Shown: positions 1 through 10,452 of the stretch, piece after piece
Numbering within the stretch: position 1 is the first letter of the stretch
Layout of the letters: each line of letters starts with the position of its first letter
Assembly (NCBI RefSeq): GCF_033115175.1
Contig: NC_084835.1
Location: 96,688,448 to 96,752,447, forward strand
Direction: 5' to 3'
Source: Lepus europaeus
Taxonomy: Eukaryota; Chordata; Mammalia; Lagomorpha; Leporidae
DNA: 64,000 bases
Translations under genes and position numbers: made by a program
The notes under the pieces: model-generated
Told to the model about the DNA's origin: nothing
Seen by the model: the letters and a program-made list of their open reading frames with translations, nothing else
Database searches by the model: none

Positions 1-67
1 CTGTCTCCCACCACCACCGGCCACTGGCTCCCGAGCAGGACAGCCGCTGTGAAGGCTGCGCGGATGA

Positions 68-78
68 GCGCCCCCTGG
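68..78 (-). promoter_or_regulatory. weak CTCF-like core motif
   Basis: On the minus strand the sequence reads CCAGGGGGCGC, which fits the 11-bp core of the CTCF consensus. The three upstream CCA positions are not matched, so this is a weak site. It lies about 70 bp from a stronger, oppositely oriented site, which is why it is listed. Confidence 0.35.
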
Positions 79-146
79 GCCACCGCTGTCCCCCACCGGC
101 CCTCAGCCAGCGGCCCTGGGGCCGGCCTTGCACTTACTACAAGGCT

Positions 147-160
147 CCACTAGGTGGCGC
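147..160 (+). promoter_or_regulatory. CTCF binding motif
   Basis: CCACTAGGTGGCGC matches the CTCF core consensus CCASYAGRKGGCRS at every position. It sits in single-copy DNA, not in a recognisable SINE. CTCF sites of this quality often anchor chromatin loops, but occupancy here is inference. Confidence 0.6.
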
Positions 161-424
161 TATTACTTTATTTTTTTTCTGTTGCATGACAGCGACTCGG
201 CCGCTTGACCCCCCTGTTCAAAGCCGGGTTCAGTGGGTTGATTTTCTGGAGTGGCTTGGGAGAACCAGACCCCTGTAGCTAAATCCTGCACGCCTGAGAG
301 TGAGGAGAGGTCTGCATGCCTTTGCACTAGTAACAGTCAACACCAAGAAATGCTTTGTCGGCGCAAGACACTGTTGTACACACTCTGCAATATTAACTCG
401 TGCCTCGGTACAACCCATGGGATA

Positions 425-495
425 GGTACAAAACAGAGAGGGTGAGTAACTTGCCTAAGGCCACAGCTCGTAGCTTGGTCACTGGGATCCCTCAG
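425..495 (-). mobile_element. MIR SINE fragment
   Basis: The segment 'gtaacttgcctaaggccac' followed by 'cactgggat' matches the minus-strand central MIR core (taacttgcccaaggtcac, then gctgggatt). It is diverged, as expected for an element predating the placental radiation. Confidence 0.5.
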
Positions 496-522
496 TCCTC
501 ATGAGTACTCTGTGGCCATGCC

Positions 523-970
523 TATTTTGCAAATGTGGAAACCAGGCTCAGAAAAATTAAGAGGCCCGGAGTTACACAATGGGACTCTTTTTATTTATTT
601 ATTTATTTATTTATTTTTGACAGGCAGAGTTAGACAGTGAGAGAGAGAGAGAGACAGAGAGAAAGGTCTTCCTTTTTCCATTGGTTCACCCCTCAAGTGG
701 CCACTATGGCCGGCCGCTGATCCGAAGCCAGGAGCCAGGTGCTTCCTCCTGGTCTCCCATGCGGGTGCAGGGCCCAAGGACTTGGGCCATCCTCCACTGC
801 CTTCCCGGGCCACAGCAGAGAGCAGGCCTGGAAGAGGGGCAACTGGGATAGAATCTGGCTCCCCGACCGGGACTAGAACCCGGGGAGCTGGTGCTGCAGG
901 CGGAGGATTAGCTTAGTGAGCTGTGGCACTGGCACAATGGGACTCTAAAAACCAGGATTAAAGATGAGCT
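523..970 (-). mobile_element. MIR fragment split by a C-SINE
   Basis: 'tattttgcaaatgtggaaac' followed by a CTCAG-like stretch is antisense MIR. A younger C-SINE (588-932) interrupts it, and MIR-like sequence resumes after the second target duplication. Confidence 0.45.
588..932 (-). mobile_element. C-repeat SINE, intermediate age, full length
   Basis: Plus-strand order is T-rich (ttta)n tail, gacaggcagag, GA tract, 'tggttcacc', a gatccgaagccagg block and finally the tRNA-like head, so the element points left. A 12-14 bp target duplication (cacaatgggactct) flanks it at about 574-587 and 933-946. Confidence 0.9.
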
Positions 971-1044
971 TCTTTGGGTGCAAAAATAATCCAAGTCCTG
1001 GTGTTTTTTCACAGTATACCATCTACAGGAGCTTTTCCAAGCCC

Positions 1045-1100
1045 CTTGTATGGTAGCAGGAGCAGAATTCACACCCAGACCTATTGACTCCAAACACAGC
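1045..1100 (-). mobile_element. MIR fragment
   Basis: 'gaattcacacccagaccta' followed by ttgactcc resembles the antisense MIR end (gggattcgaacccaggtctgtctgactcc). It is short, so the call is tentative. Confidence 0.4.
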
Positions 1101-1972
1101 CCTCCCGTGAGAGGTCGTGAAGACCGGGGCACAGGTAGGGTCCTGTGTCCCTGCCCCACGTGTGTGACACACGCGGCTTCGGAGGCACGGGAGGATCGTG
1201 CACGCCACCCTCCATTGTGGACAGGCCTGAGCTGCTCTGAGCTCTTCCAGCTTTGGAGGAAAGAGAGGAACTGCGAAGGATGCGCACCCCTTCCTCGGGG
1301 CGCGTGCAGGGGAGACACCGCCCCCTCCGACTCAGGAGCAGGAGGGGCGTGTGAGTCAGGGCGCTAGAAGGTGGGATCCGGGGGTCTCTGTGGAAGGCTT
1401 CACGATTGCTCCCTTCCCCCGGCCTGTAACAGCTGCCTGAAATCCCACCTTTACGGAGGCGTTGGCCGCTATTAAAATATGGACCCCAGCACCAGAGTCC
1501 CGGACTGTAAGCTGACCAGCTTGACGCAAATGTCCCCGTCCATCGCCTGGATCTACTTCGTGACCATTTAGCTCAGTGGTTCAGCTCTATTCTTCTCCTG
1601 CCAGGCGGGTGAGGGCAAGTTCCTGCCACCAGACAGGACAAGGCAGGGACTCAGGGGGGTCAGGGGCGTGTGGTCACCGAGCAGCCGGCCAGTTTGTACC
1701 GGCCTGTCTTGGTTTCTAACAAGAGACATTCCCGAGCAGGTAAGAGGGGCTGCATGGGTGCGTACACAGGCAGTGACCAGGAAGGAGCCGGTGATTCTGA
1801 CCGCAAGCCAGGAGCTCGGCGCCCAGGCCAAGGCCACCTGCGCTGGCTGCTCCCCAATCCGCCAACACACACCGTTCACCTTCCACTGTGCACACACAAA
1901 CACCAGGGTCAGAGCAGAGCCAACCAGACCGGAAATTCCAGGGGAGAAGAGATCCTAGCTTCAGAAATTTAA
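1101..1972. other. single-copy segment, no gene seen
   Basis: Moderately GC-rich DNA without a recognisable repeat. Short frames exist on both strands, but none shows protein-like composition together with splice signals. Confidence 0.5.
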
Positions 1973-1977
1973 AAGAA

Positions 1978-2262
1978 AAAAATCCATTTTATTTTAAAGG
2001 GAGACAGAGAGAGAGAGAGAGAGAGAGAAGAGGTCTTCCATCTGCTGCTGGTTCACTCTTCAAGTGACCCCAACAGCCAGGGCTGCACCAGGGCTGCACC
2101 AGGAGCCCAGAACTCACCCACATGGGCTGCAGGGGCCCAAGGGCTTGAGCCATTGGCTGCTCATGAGTGGGACGCTGCATTGCAGGCAGAGTAGCCAAGA
2201 CTCGAGGCAGGAGCTCTGCTGAGAGACGCAGACATCCCAAGCGCTGCACCAAATGCCACCCC
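1978..2262 (-). mobile_element. older C-repeat SINE
   Basis: T-rich tail, (GA)n, tcttccatctgctg and a degenerate tRNA head that ends near a run of C. The unit 'agggctgcacc' is duplicated in tandem inside it (about 2079-2101). No clear target duplication remains. Confidence 0.75.
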
Positions 2263-2614
2263 CCCCCCAGTCTCGGGAGTCTTGTCACTCAGGGCAGAGT
2301 CTTCCGGGCATCTTGAGGGACAGAGAGGCCATCAGCAGAGGCTTGAAGCAGGGCCCCTCTCCATTGCAGCCCACCACGCTGTCTCGAGCTCCCTCAGCGA
2401 CACAACACGGCTAGCTGCGTCCTCATCCCCTCCCGGAACACCTGTCGGGTGTTGGGCCCTGCCACACAGTTTAGGCCCTAGTGACCAACCAGGCAGGCTA
2501 ATGTGTACTGCACACCCTCTGTGAGGTCCCTGGTGCATCCGAGAACAGGTGGGTTCCTGCCCTGGGTTTCCCCAGGCTTGTGATCGATCATACAACATTC
2601 AGTGCTGGGGTTTG

Positions 2615-2660
2615 GTGCGATGACTAAAAGAGCTCTTGGGATACCCACCGCGCCACAGTG

Positions 2661-2714
<54 letters not shown>

Positions 2715-2762
2715 CCATCTGCTGGTTCCTCCCCAAATGACAGCAACAGCCAGAGCTGGGAT
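2615..2762 (-). mobile_element. rearranged C-SINE remnant
   Basis: A head-like piece (gggatacccaccgcgccaca) is joined directly to a long (AG)n tract and then to the normal post-tract block (cttccatctgctgg). That order differs from a normal copy, so an internal deletion or rearrangement is likely. The distal part gives way to the 23-bp minisatellite. Confidence 0.55.
2663..2711 (+). repeat. (AG)24 microsatellite
   Basis: An uninterrupted AG dinucleotide run of about 48 bp, expanded from the purine tract of the surrounding C-SINE remnant. It is among the longest perfect simple repeats in the window and is likely length-polymorphic. Confidence 0.9.
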
Positions 2763-2764
2763 GC

Positions 2765-2841
2765 GTGGACAGGGCCGCCCGGGACAGGTGGGCAGGGCCG
2801 CCTGTGACGTGTGGACAGGGCTGCCTGGGACAGGTGGGCAG
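2765..2841 (+). repeat. 23-bp minisatellite, about 3.3 units
   Basis: Three consecutive 23-bp units start at 2765, 2788 and 2811, with an 8-bp partial at 2834. Each begins GTGG[A/G]CAGGGC. Units 1 and 3 are closest to each other, suggesting a two-unit higher-order duplication. Confidence 0.8.
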
Positions 2842-3238
2842 CTCACCGAGGGACTGCCGCTGGCCTCCACGGGGAGAGGACTGAACTGACCATGAGCAGC
2901 AGACTAAGAACAGTGGCACAGCTGCCATCGTCGCCTTCCCTTTCCCAGCCAGCTTGGCTCTTCTCCTCTGGAGAGCAGCGTCAGCCTCCATGGACAGGTT
3001 CTGGGACCTTTGACGCCCAGCCCGGGTCTGGGCCTGGGCTTCCTCACTGCTCAGCTGGGAAGAACGCCATGGGCGAGATGCTTCTGAGCGTTTTACGAGG
3101 CCGGGACTGATGGAGTGCGCTGAAAACTGAAAGGCGCTTGACGGACACGCGATCCCGCGTCTCCACTCATCGTGCGTTTCTCCTCCACACTGGCTTCACT
3201 CACTACCCGCACCATGACACGCACATACGCCATTCACT
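2842..3238. other. single-copy segment
   Basis: No repeat or gene recognised. Mixed composition, with short frames only. Confidence 0.4.
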
Positions 3239-3239
3239 C

Positions 3240-3420
3240 ACTCACTCAGTCAGTCATCCAGCAAGCATTTATTTAGCATGTACTGTAAGACAGGCACTAT
3301 CTGGGCACTGGGGTTACGTCTGACACAGAATACCCCTCCAGGAGGGCCTTTATACTTTAGTGGCAACAGGAAATATGTCAGAAGGTGATAAATAACAGAG
3401 AGAGATAAAGTAAGCAAGCA
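3240..3420 (-). mobile_element. L2 3'-end fragment
   Basis: 'agcaagcatttatttagcat' followed by a tactgtaag...caggcact...gcactgggg pattern is the reverse complement of the L2 3' end (…ccagtgcctggcacatag…aaatatttgttgaat). Confidence 0.55.
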
Positions 3421-3552
3421 AAAAAAAACCAAAGCCCAACTATGACTGTGGTAAGAGAAAGAAGATGGTGTGTGTGTGTGTGAGTGAGAGTGTGAGCTGG
3501 GAGTTGGAGGTGAACGGATCACAGAGCACCTGCGGCATCATTCGGTGCTAGG

Positions 3553-3592
3553 AACTGGGATGGGGTTGTTCTAACTGGGATGGGGTTGTTCT
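3553..3592 (+). repeat. perfect 20-bp tandem duplication
   Basis: The 20-mer AACTGGGATGGGGTTGTTCT occurs twice back to back (3553-3572, 3573-3592) with no mismatch, which indicates a recent replication-slippage duplication. Confidence 0.95.
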
Positions 3593-4169
3593 AACTTTGG
3601 AAGGACATAGAGTCTAAGAATATTTATTTTCTGGTTCGCTGTTGTGATTTTCTCTGTGCTGGAGTAGGGAGAGAGTCTGGATAAGGTGCCCTGTGGGGCT
3701 CAGCGGCCAATGACCCATTTGTGGGACAGCAGTGACAACGTGACCGGGGAAGTGCACCTCTCAGGTGCCTTCTCTCTCAGTGTCAGGCAAAACCAGGAAT
3801 GAAGGTGGAGCGGCAGCCCCTTGGCGTCTGCATGCCTTGTGCTCCCAGGGCCAGCTCCTCCCGGGCAGCGCCCTGGCCAGGAAGCTCTGCAGGTCTCGTG
3901 GTCATCATCACCTTCTCAAGAGGGGAGAGAACGGACTCTTCTCCTGTTCTGGCTATGGCCAGGCTGTGGCTCTCCTGGGTTCCCCTGGGTTTATCTGGGG
4001 TCCCCCGGGCTCATCTGGGTTGTGTCGCGTTCTGGGAGGTATAGCTTATGAAAATCTGAGGATGCTGTGGTCCCCCATACATGGCACCTGTTGTCATCAA
4101 GCCATCCTCCTGAGTGCTGGCCTTCTGACCTGATCCTGGGGACCGTGAGAATTGTTCATGGCAATGATA
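3593..4169. other. single-copy segment
   Basis: Contains a low-complexity stretch near 3970-4020 built from repeated cctgggtt/tcatctgggt-like words. No splice-bounded coding frame was recognised. Confidence 0.4.
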
Positions 4170-4375
4170 ATACACTCCACACAGGAGTCGTTGGGTGCCA
4201 GGCACTGCACTAAATACTTGCCATGTGTGATCTCATTTATCTTAACAAAACACCATAAATAACTCTCATACCCATGGTGCAGATGAAAATCTGATCGGTT
4301 AGAATTGCCCAAGGTCTCACCGCTTGTATGGTGTAGAGCCAGGACTCAGGTCGGATCTGTCTCCAAGGTGGGTGT
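4170..4375 (-). mobile_element. MIR, long copy
   Basis: Antisense MIR in the expected order: 'gtgccaggcactgcactaaa', then gtgatctcatttatcttaac, a catggtgcagatgaaa block and a gcccaaggtctcacc...gagccaggactcaggt block. About 200 bp is preserved. Confidence 0.75.
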
Positions 4376-5094
4376 GCGGAATTAATGTTTACAGAATCCC
4401 TCTACCACGAAGGAACATTGGTTAGCAGACCGCTTGGGAGCAGATCACGGCCAAGTTCAGGGGCTTCAGAAAGGACATCCCAGGCACATCCCACTGCTTC
4501 GGGGCAGGGGTGGGGCCCCCAGATGCTGCCCAAAAGTCCTGGCAGTCGCTGATTGTCACACGTGACAAAGGAGGGGCGTCCCTCCCCCAGAGGACACTCA
4601 CAGTGTTGGGACCAAGAGCAGGAGGAGAGGGAGCCGAGAAAGGCACTCGACAGATGCCAACTGCCTGCCTTCCTCACGCCCCCGGGACCCTTCCCCCGCC
4701 CCCACTCCACTTCCCTGGAGCTGCTGGACTGGGCTGAAGTCTCCAGGCTGAAATGCACTCCCGGGTCACAAGTGTTTTTTTGGACAATAGAGTGCAAGAG
4801 TTTGTCTTCGGGCTGAAGCAATATTGCCCTTAACCGCTGGTGGTGAAATCCTAGGTGAGGATCCTGTGACAGGATCCCAGTTAGAACTATCCAGATTAGA
4901 AAGTCCAAGGAATACAAAGCTCACCAAAACAAAACCAGACAGGAAGTCGATAAGAAGAGAGGGAGGCCTCTGCACACAGAAAACACTGGCTCCCTTGTGC
5001 CAGGTCTGCAGAACACCCTGGAAAGACGCCTGTGCAGAGGGCTGGAGAGAAAGAATTCCTGGCTTCTGCCCCAGAGGCTGCCCTTGCTCTTAAC
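4376..5094. other. single-copy segment
   Basis: No recognisable transposable element or exon. The longest frames here (171 aa minus, 89 aa plus) have no supporting features. Confidence 0.4.
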
Positions 5095-5260
5095 CTTCTG
5101 AGTCCCACGGTTCTGACTCAGAGCGACCTGTGTTCAAATCCCTGTTACACCAGATGCTAGCTGCGTGATCGTGGACGTCCAACTTACTGGCCAACCAGGA
5201 CACATCTTAAGTGGAGATGGGATGCTATGAACGGTTTTGAGCAGGAACATGTGATGACCC
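5095..5260 (+). mobile_element. MIR fragment
   Basis: 'gacctgtgttcaaatccctg' followed by a gctgcgtgatcgtgg block matches sense MIR (ggttcaaatcccagctctg…gctgtgtgaccttggg). Confidence 0.55.
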
Positions 5261-5280
5261 TCTTGTGAGTCTCGTGACCA

Positions 5281-5310
5281 CTTTTTTTTTTTTTAAGATT
5301 TATTTTTTCA
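5281..5310 (-). mobile_element. stub of an antisense C-SINE tail
   Basis: A T13 run followed by aagatttattttttca is the usual antisense tail of an old C-SINE, but the body is missing. A plus-strand copy starts directly after it, so the two tails face away from each other and form an A/T-rich near-palindrome at the outer ends. Confidence 0.5.
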
Positions 5311-5588
5311 GGGGCCAGCGCTGTGGTGTAGCAGGTAAGGCTGCTGCCTGCTGTGCCGGCATCCCATATGAGCACCGGTTCGAGTCCTGGCTGCTCCATT
5401 TCCAATCCAGCTCTCTGCTATGGCCTGGGAAAGCAGCAGAGGATGGCCCAATCCTTGGGCTCCTGCATCCACATGGGAGACCTGGAAGGAGCTCCTGGCT
5501 CCTGGCTTTGGATCAGCACAGCTTCTCCAGCCATTGCGGCCATTTGGGGAGTGAATAAATAAATCTTTTTTTTAAAATAAATAAATCT
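5311..5588 (+). mobile_element. C-repeat SINE, older type
   Basis: Begins ggggccagcgctgtgg, has a B-box-like GGTTCGAGTCC and 'gggagtgaataaataaatc' at the 3' end. It lacks the CT tract seen in most copies. Confidence 0.9.
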
Positions 5589-5691
5589 GGACCCCAGGGC
5601 CCTGTGTTAGGGCTCCTCAGAGAAACGGGAACAAAATAAAGTTCATCCAGTTGTCCGGGCATCCTTTAGTTGACACTGAAAATGAACCACC

Positions 5692-5990
5692 AGGGGTGGG
5701 CGTTGGGCTTAGCGATTAAGCCGCTGGTTAGAGCACTCGCATCAGAGCACCTGGCTTCAGGCTCAGGCTCCGGGTCCTGATCCCAGCTCCCTGCTAATGC
5801 AGACCCCGGGAGGAGCAGTGATATCGTTGCTATCCCTGGGTTCCTGCCTCCCAAGTGGGAGCCCTGGATTCCCAGGTCCCTGGTTCCTGGCTCCAGCCCC
5901 TGCCTAGCCTGGCTGTTGCAGGCATCTGGGGAGTGAACCAGCAGATGGAAGCACTCTCTGTCTCAAATAAATAAATTATTAAATCAAATT
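5692..5990 (+). mobile_element. divergent old C-SINE
   Basis: Starts near ggtgggcgttgggcttag with the SINE-typical 'ggcatctggggagtgaacca' towards the 3' end and an ataaataaatt tail. The head is strongly diverged from the common copies. Confidence 0.8.
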
Positions 5991-6057
5991 TAAAAATTAA
6001 CCATGACAGGTAGGTGTTTTAACTTTAAAAACAAAGCAAAACAAAGATCAACTGTCG

Positions 6058-6330
6058 GAGCTGGCATTGCGGCACAGAGCACTGATTTGAGTCCTTGCTG
6101 CTCCACTTCCAATCCTGCTTCCTGCTAATGTGTCTGGAAAGCAGCAGGAAATGCCACCCACGTGGGAGACCCCAATGGAGTCCAGGCTGCTGGCTTTGGC
6201 CGGGCCCAGCCCTGGCCATTGCAGCCTTCTGGGGAGTAAGCCAGTAGATACAAGATCTGTCTCTGTGTGTGTGTGTGTGTGTGTCTGCCTCTGTCTCTCC
6301 ATCTCTCTGGTGAAAACAACTACCAAATGT
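6058..6330 (+). mobile_element. C-SINE with head deletion and (GT)n
   Basis: 'ggagctggcattgcggcaca' is followed directly by the mid-body, so about 40 bp of the head is deleted. The pyrimidine tract has become (TG)10 at 6266-6285. Confidence 0.8.
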
Positions 6331-6832
6331 TGTCATATGGTTGTACATTTTTCCCTCTGAGGCCGTCCAGTGGGGCTGGGGTCTGTGGGCCCCTCGGACA
6401 GAGGTAGAATGTCCTTCACACGCGAGCTGTCCGCTGTGGCTGGAAAGCCTGACTCCAGACCGACCGCCATCTCCCCCACTAACAGCTTCGTGAACTGCAC
6501 GTGTGACCTCACTGCCTTGGATCACTCCTCCAGGGTGGCCGCAACCTTTCACCCAGAGCTGGCGGCCGGGGGGAGGGCTGAGCTCCTGGGGAGAGTTGGA
6601 CTGGCTCCAGGGGACCCCACTATCTCCCTCAGACCCAAGCCAGTCAACCTACAGTATGTGAACTCCCCATCCAATGGGCACCCCCACAAAATGACCCAAT
6701 GAACAAAACAGTAATGCCTTAAAACCCGGGACACTTCCTCAAAGCCAGTGTCCCGCTCGGGCACTCTGCCTGCTCTCCTCTCGGACCAGACGCTTAACTG
6801 TCCATTGCCAATCACATGAAAGTTTCCTTTCT
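6331..6832. other. single-copy segment
   Basis: Unique DNA with several CpG-containing words but no island and no recognised exon. Confidence 0.4.
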
Positions 6833-7022
6833 GGCCGGCACTGTGGTGTAGCGGGTTAAAGCCCCGGTCTGCAGCGCCGGCATCCCATCTGGTTGCCGGT
6901 TCTAGTCCCGGCTGCTCCTCTTCCAGTCCAGCTCTCTGCTATGGCCTGGGAAAGCAGTAGAAGGTGGCCCAAGTGCTTGGGCCCCTGCACCCATGTGGGA
7001 GACCCAGTTTCTGCCTCCTGGC
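6833..7022 (+). mobile_element. 3'-truncated C-SINE
   Basis: Head and body run from ggccggcactgtgg through 'cccatgtgggagaccca' and then stop abruptly within ctcctggctt. L1-type T-rich sequence follows. Loss of the 3' half suggests a deletion at the junction with the L1. Confidence 0.8.
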
Positions 7023-7469
7023 TTTTTATTTCTATTCTAAGCTGAGGAAAAGAACCCAGAAGCAGTCCTGCCAGCGCCCGCCCCTCCGCGACTGGTAACA
7101 TCGTCCATCAGTAGTGCATGGGAGTCCCCTCCGCTCCATATCTTCACCAAACATTGTCCTTGTAACTTCGGCCATTCTACGGGAGGAGCACATAACTCTG
7201 CTCATTGTGATTTTATTATCCATTTTTTGTTGGCTGATGATGGACGTTTCTTCGTGCACTTATTGGGTATTCATATATTTCCCTTTGTGAAAAACCTATT
7301 AAGGCCTTTACATCCACTGAATTGGGTTATTTGTATCATTGTGTTGTGGAGTTTGTTTGTACAGTCTGAATGCAAATCTTTTGTCTTTTGTTTTGAGAAT
7401 ATTTTCTCCTAGTTTGTGTCTTGTCCATTAAGTTTCTTCATGGTATCATTTTCTCTTGATGGGTATACT

Positions 7470-7506
7470 TTCTTTTAAGGATTTATTTATTTTATTTGAA
7501 AAGCAG

Positions 7507-7550
<44 letters not shown>

Positions 7551-7808
7551 GTCTTCCATCCACTGGTTCACTCCCCAAATGGCTGTGATGACCGGAGCTG
7601 AGCCTATCCCAAGCCAGGAGTGAGAAGCTTTTTCTGGGTCTCCCACACAGGTGCTGTGACCTAAAGACCTGGGCCATTTTCTACTGCTTTCTCAGGCCAC
7701 AGCAGAGAGCTAGGTGGGAAACAGAGCAGCCGGGACTCGACCCAGCGCCCATATGGGATGCCGGCACCGCAGGTGGCGGCCCTACCTGCTATGTCACAGT
7801 GCTGGTCC
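7470..7808 (-). mobile_element. C-SINE inserted in L1
   Basis: T-rich tail, (AG)n of about 34 bp, ggtcttccatccactgg and a head ending 'cacagtgctggtccc'. A short ggtatac target duplication is visible on both sides. Confidence 0.9.
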
Positions 7809-8073
7809 CAGGTATACATTTTTAAATTAGATAAAGTTTAATTTATTTTTTTCTTTATAGTTATCATTTTCTGTCTCCCACTTAAGAAATTTTTATCTAA
7901 ACACAAATAGTAAAAATATTCTCCTGTGTTTTCTTATAGAACCTATATAGTTTCAGCTGCCATACTTGGATCTGTGATCCACCCTGAATTAATTTTTGCA
8001 TGTGCTATAAGTAGGGAATGTGCTGAAGATAATTTTTTCTAATATGAATATTCTGGTGTTCTAGCACTATTTT

Positions 8074-8387
8074 TTGAATTATTTAGTTTTATTTACTTGA
8101 AAGAAATACACAGACAGGGAGAGTTCTTCCCCGTGCTGGTTTACTCTTCAAATGCCCACAATACCAAGGGTTCAGCTCCAGGCTGAAACAGGAGCCTGGG
8201 ACTCATTCCAGGTCTTCCACATGGGTGGCAGGGACCCACGTATCTGAGCCATCACCCAGTGCCTACCAGGGTCTGAATTGACAGGAAGCTGGAATTGGCT
8301 GTGGAGCCAGGACTGAACGTGGACACTCCAGTACGGGATGTGGGTGTCCCCAGTGGGGTCTTAGCTGCTGGGCCAAATTCCCCACCC
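8074..8387 (-). mobile_element. old C-SINE inserted in L1
   Basis: Degraded copy (acttgaaagaaatacacaga…). The flanks agcactattt/agcatcgttt look like a worn target duplication and rejoin the L1 sequence correctly. Confidence 0.75.
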
Positions 8388-9139
8388 CCAGCATCGTTTG
8401 TTATAAAGATGCCCCGCCTAGAGTGCTTGATGCATTTGTTGGAAAATCCATGGACCATATAGGTAGGTGTCAGCCTATTTCTATTTTTGTTCTTGTTTTT
8501 ACTTTGGGTGTCTGTTTTATGTTCCCCTGCGCTTTCTTTCTAACTTTATGCCAGCACCATAGCCCAGCTTTATAAATAACTCCTGCAATCAGGTGGTTGG
8601 AGTATTCTGAGATAATTCTTCTTTTTCTAGATTCTATGTCCTTCTACACAATTTTAGAATAAGCCGGTTGATTTCTACCAAAAATCCTGCGGGGATTTTG
8701 ATAGTGCTGATGTTGAATCTACAGATCAATACGGGGAAACACGTCTTGACAGCGCTGAGCATCCCAGGGAGTCCATTTAGGTCTTCTTCACTATGTCTCA
8801 ACAGTTTCACAATTTTCACAATAGAGGCCTTGCCTGTCTTTCATCATAGTTTTGAGTTTAAAAAATGTTCGCTTGACAATCAAATACGACATTTGTTTTT
8901 ACTAGGGGGTAGATTCCAAATCAGATAAAGAACTAAGGCTTCACTCATTCATTTTATCAATCAATGTTCGAGTAACCATAGAGGTAAGGGAACGCTAATC
9001 GGTATGCAGTGGGCAGATCAGATTATCCATTCCTCGAAGGTAAGAGAGTCCCTTTGACTGGATTTGCCAACTCTTCATGGATTTTCACACCCAGGGGAGA
9101 CTCTCATAAAAGCATTTGAAAAGCCTCTGTGCATCACTC

Positions 9140-9260
9140 AGCCAACTTTTATTTGCCCTTCACGACTCAGCTCAAGTGCACCTTGCCTCAGAACCTGGCT
9201 CTGATGACAACCCACTGCCCACGCACCACCAGAGGCTTGCTCTGTCCCCAGGGGGACCCT
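9140..9260 (+). mobile_element. L2 fragment
   Basis: 'cttcacgactcagctcaagt' followed by gcaccttgcctcagaa resembles L2 sense sequence (…tcagctcaaatgtcacctcctcagagaag…). Confidence 0.45.
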
Positions 9261-9743
9261 GTGTTTACCTGTGTCTGAACTTGTGATTAGCTGGGCTGTG
9301 AGTAATGGGCCACAGGAACACGGAGGCTGAAATGTATTGAGGGCAGCCTGGGCTGGGAGGCAGCCCCAGGAGGTCACCAGGGCCAGTCTCTCCTCGTTAC
9401 TTCTCCACCACCTTCAAGGTCACACCATGATCCAAACCAGCAGCTGGAAACACAGCCTCCTAGTCCACATTCCAGACACCAGAGCAAAAGGTGAGAGAGG
9501 TGCCCCTCCCGGGCAGCTGCCTTCCCAGGTGTCCCACTCATTGGCCAGAAACCAATCAGGTGGGCCACACCCTGGTAAAGACACCTGGGAGATGTCATCT
9601 TTATGCTGGTAGCAATGTGCCAGCTAAGCGTCAGGCTTCTATTACTACCAAATGAGAAAATGGGTAGACAGGCACCCAGTAATTCCTGCTGAACCAGCCT
9701 CACTCCACCACGGTACCACTGCCTGGTGTCTGCCTCCATTACA
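9261..9743. other. single-copy segment
   Basis: No repeat or exon recognised. A 130-aa minus frame overlaps this stretch without domain features. Confidence 0.4.
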
Positions 9744-9790
9744 AGAATGTGCAGTGCCTGGCACACCGTAGTGACCCCAAAACATTAGGT
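9744..9790 (+). mobile_element. L2 3'-end fragment
   Basis: 'gtgcagtgcctggcacaccg' followed by tagtgaccccaaaacattagg matches the extreme L2 3' end. Confidence 0.45.
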
Positions 9791-9805
9791 GAATCTTCTG
9801 AAAAA

Positions 9806-9853
9806 TTGGGATTCATGTATTTGAGGGGCACAGAGACAGAGAGAAAGAAAGGG

Positions 9854-9896
<43 letters not shown>

Positions 9897-10112
9897 AGTT
9901 CCCATCCATTGATTCTCTTCCCAAATGCCTGGGCCTGGGTGGGAGCTGAAGCCAAGGGCCAGGAACACAATTCAGATCTCCACGTGGGTAGCAAGAACCC
10001 AGCTGCTTGAGCTACCACCGCTACCTTCCAGGATGCACCTTATCATCCTGGAACTGGGAGCCAGGGCCTGGGCCTGAACAACCTGGACACTCCCATGTGG
10101 GATGTGGAGTTT
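9806..10112 (-). mobile_element. old C-SINE
   Basis: Tail-side ttgaggggcacagagac, (GA)n, 'ttgattctcttcccaaatgc', and a right end with atgtgggatgtgg. The tRNA head is almost unrecognisable. Confidence 0.7.
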
Positions 10113-10116
10113 TCGT

Positions 10117-10452
10117 TGTTCTACTTTTTTTAAAAAAATTGTTATTTATTTACTTCAGAGAGACAGAGAGAGAGAGAGAGGAGAGAGAGAGGGAGAGAGC
10201 GAGCATTCCCATCTACTGGTTCACTCCCCAAACACCTGAAATGGCCTGGGCTGCCCTGGGGTTAAAGCTGGGAGCAGGGACCTCAATCCAGGTCTCCCAT
10301 GTGGTGGCAGAGGCCCAATTACTTGAACCATCACTGTCGCCTCCCAAGGTTTGCGTTAGCAGGAAGCTGGAGTCAGGCGCTACAGCCAGGGATAGAACCA
10401 AGTATCCCGATGTGGAATATTAGCATCCTAATTTCTAGGCTAAATACTCACA
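10117..10452 (-). mobile_element. old C-SINE adjoining the previous one
   Basis: A second antisense copy follows almost directly, beginning with ttttaaaaaaattgttattt and ending near 'gctaaatactcacacca'. Back-to-back insertion into the A-tail of the neighbour is likely. Confidence 0.75.

Larger units (their letters stand above)
7023..8930 (-). mobile_element. L1M fragment (ORF2 region), antisense, split by two SINEs
   Basis: The plus strand reads like the reverse complement of L1 ORF2 in the right order: 'gttgtggagtttgtttgtac', agaatattttctcctag, then a ttaatttttgcatgtgc block, a tttatgccagcaccatag block and 'gggattttgatagtgctgat' near 8693. C-SINEs at 7470-7808 and 8074-8387 interrupt it. 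Frames are broken, so it is a dead copy. Confidence 0.85.

Noticed and set aside
5290-5590. Processed pseudogene suggested by A-rich ends
   Set aside because: The A/T-rich ends are two SINE tails facing away from each other.
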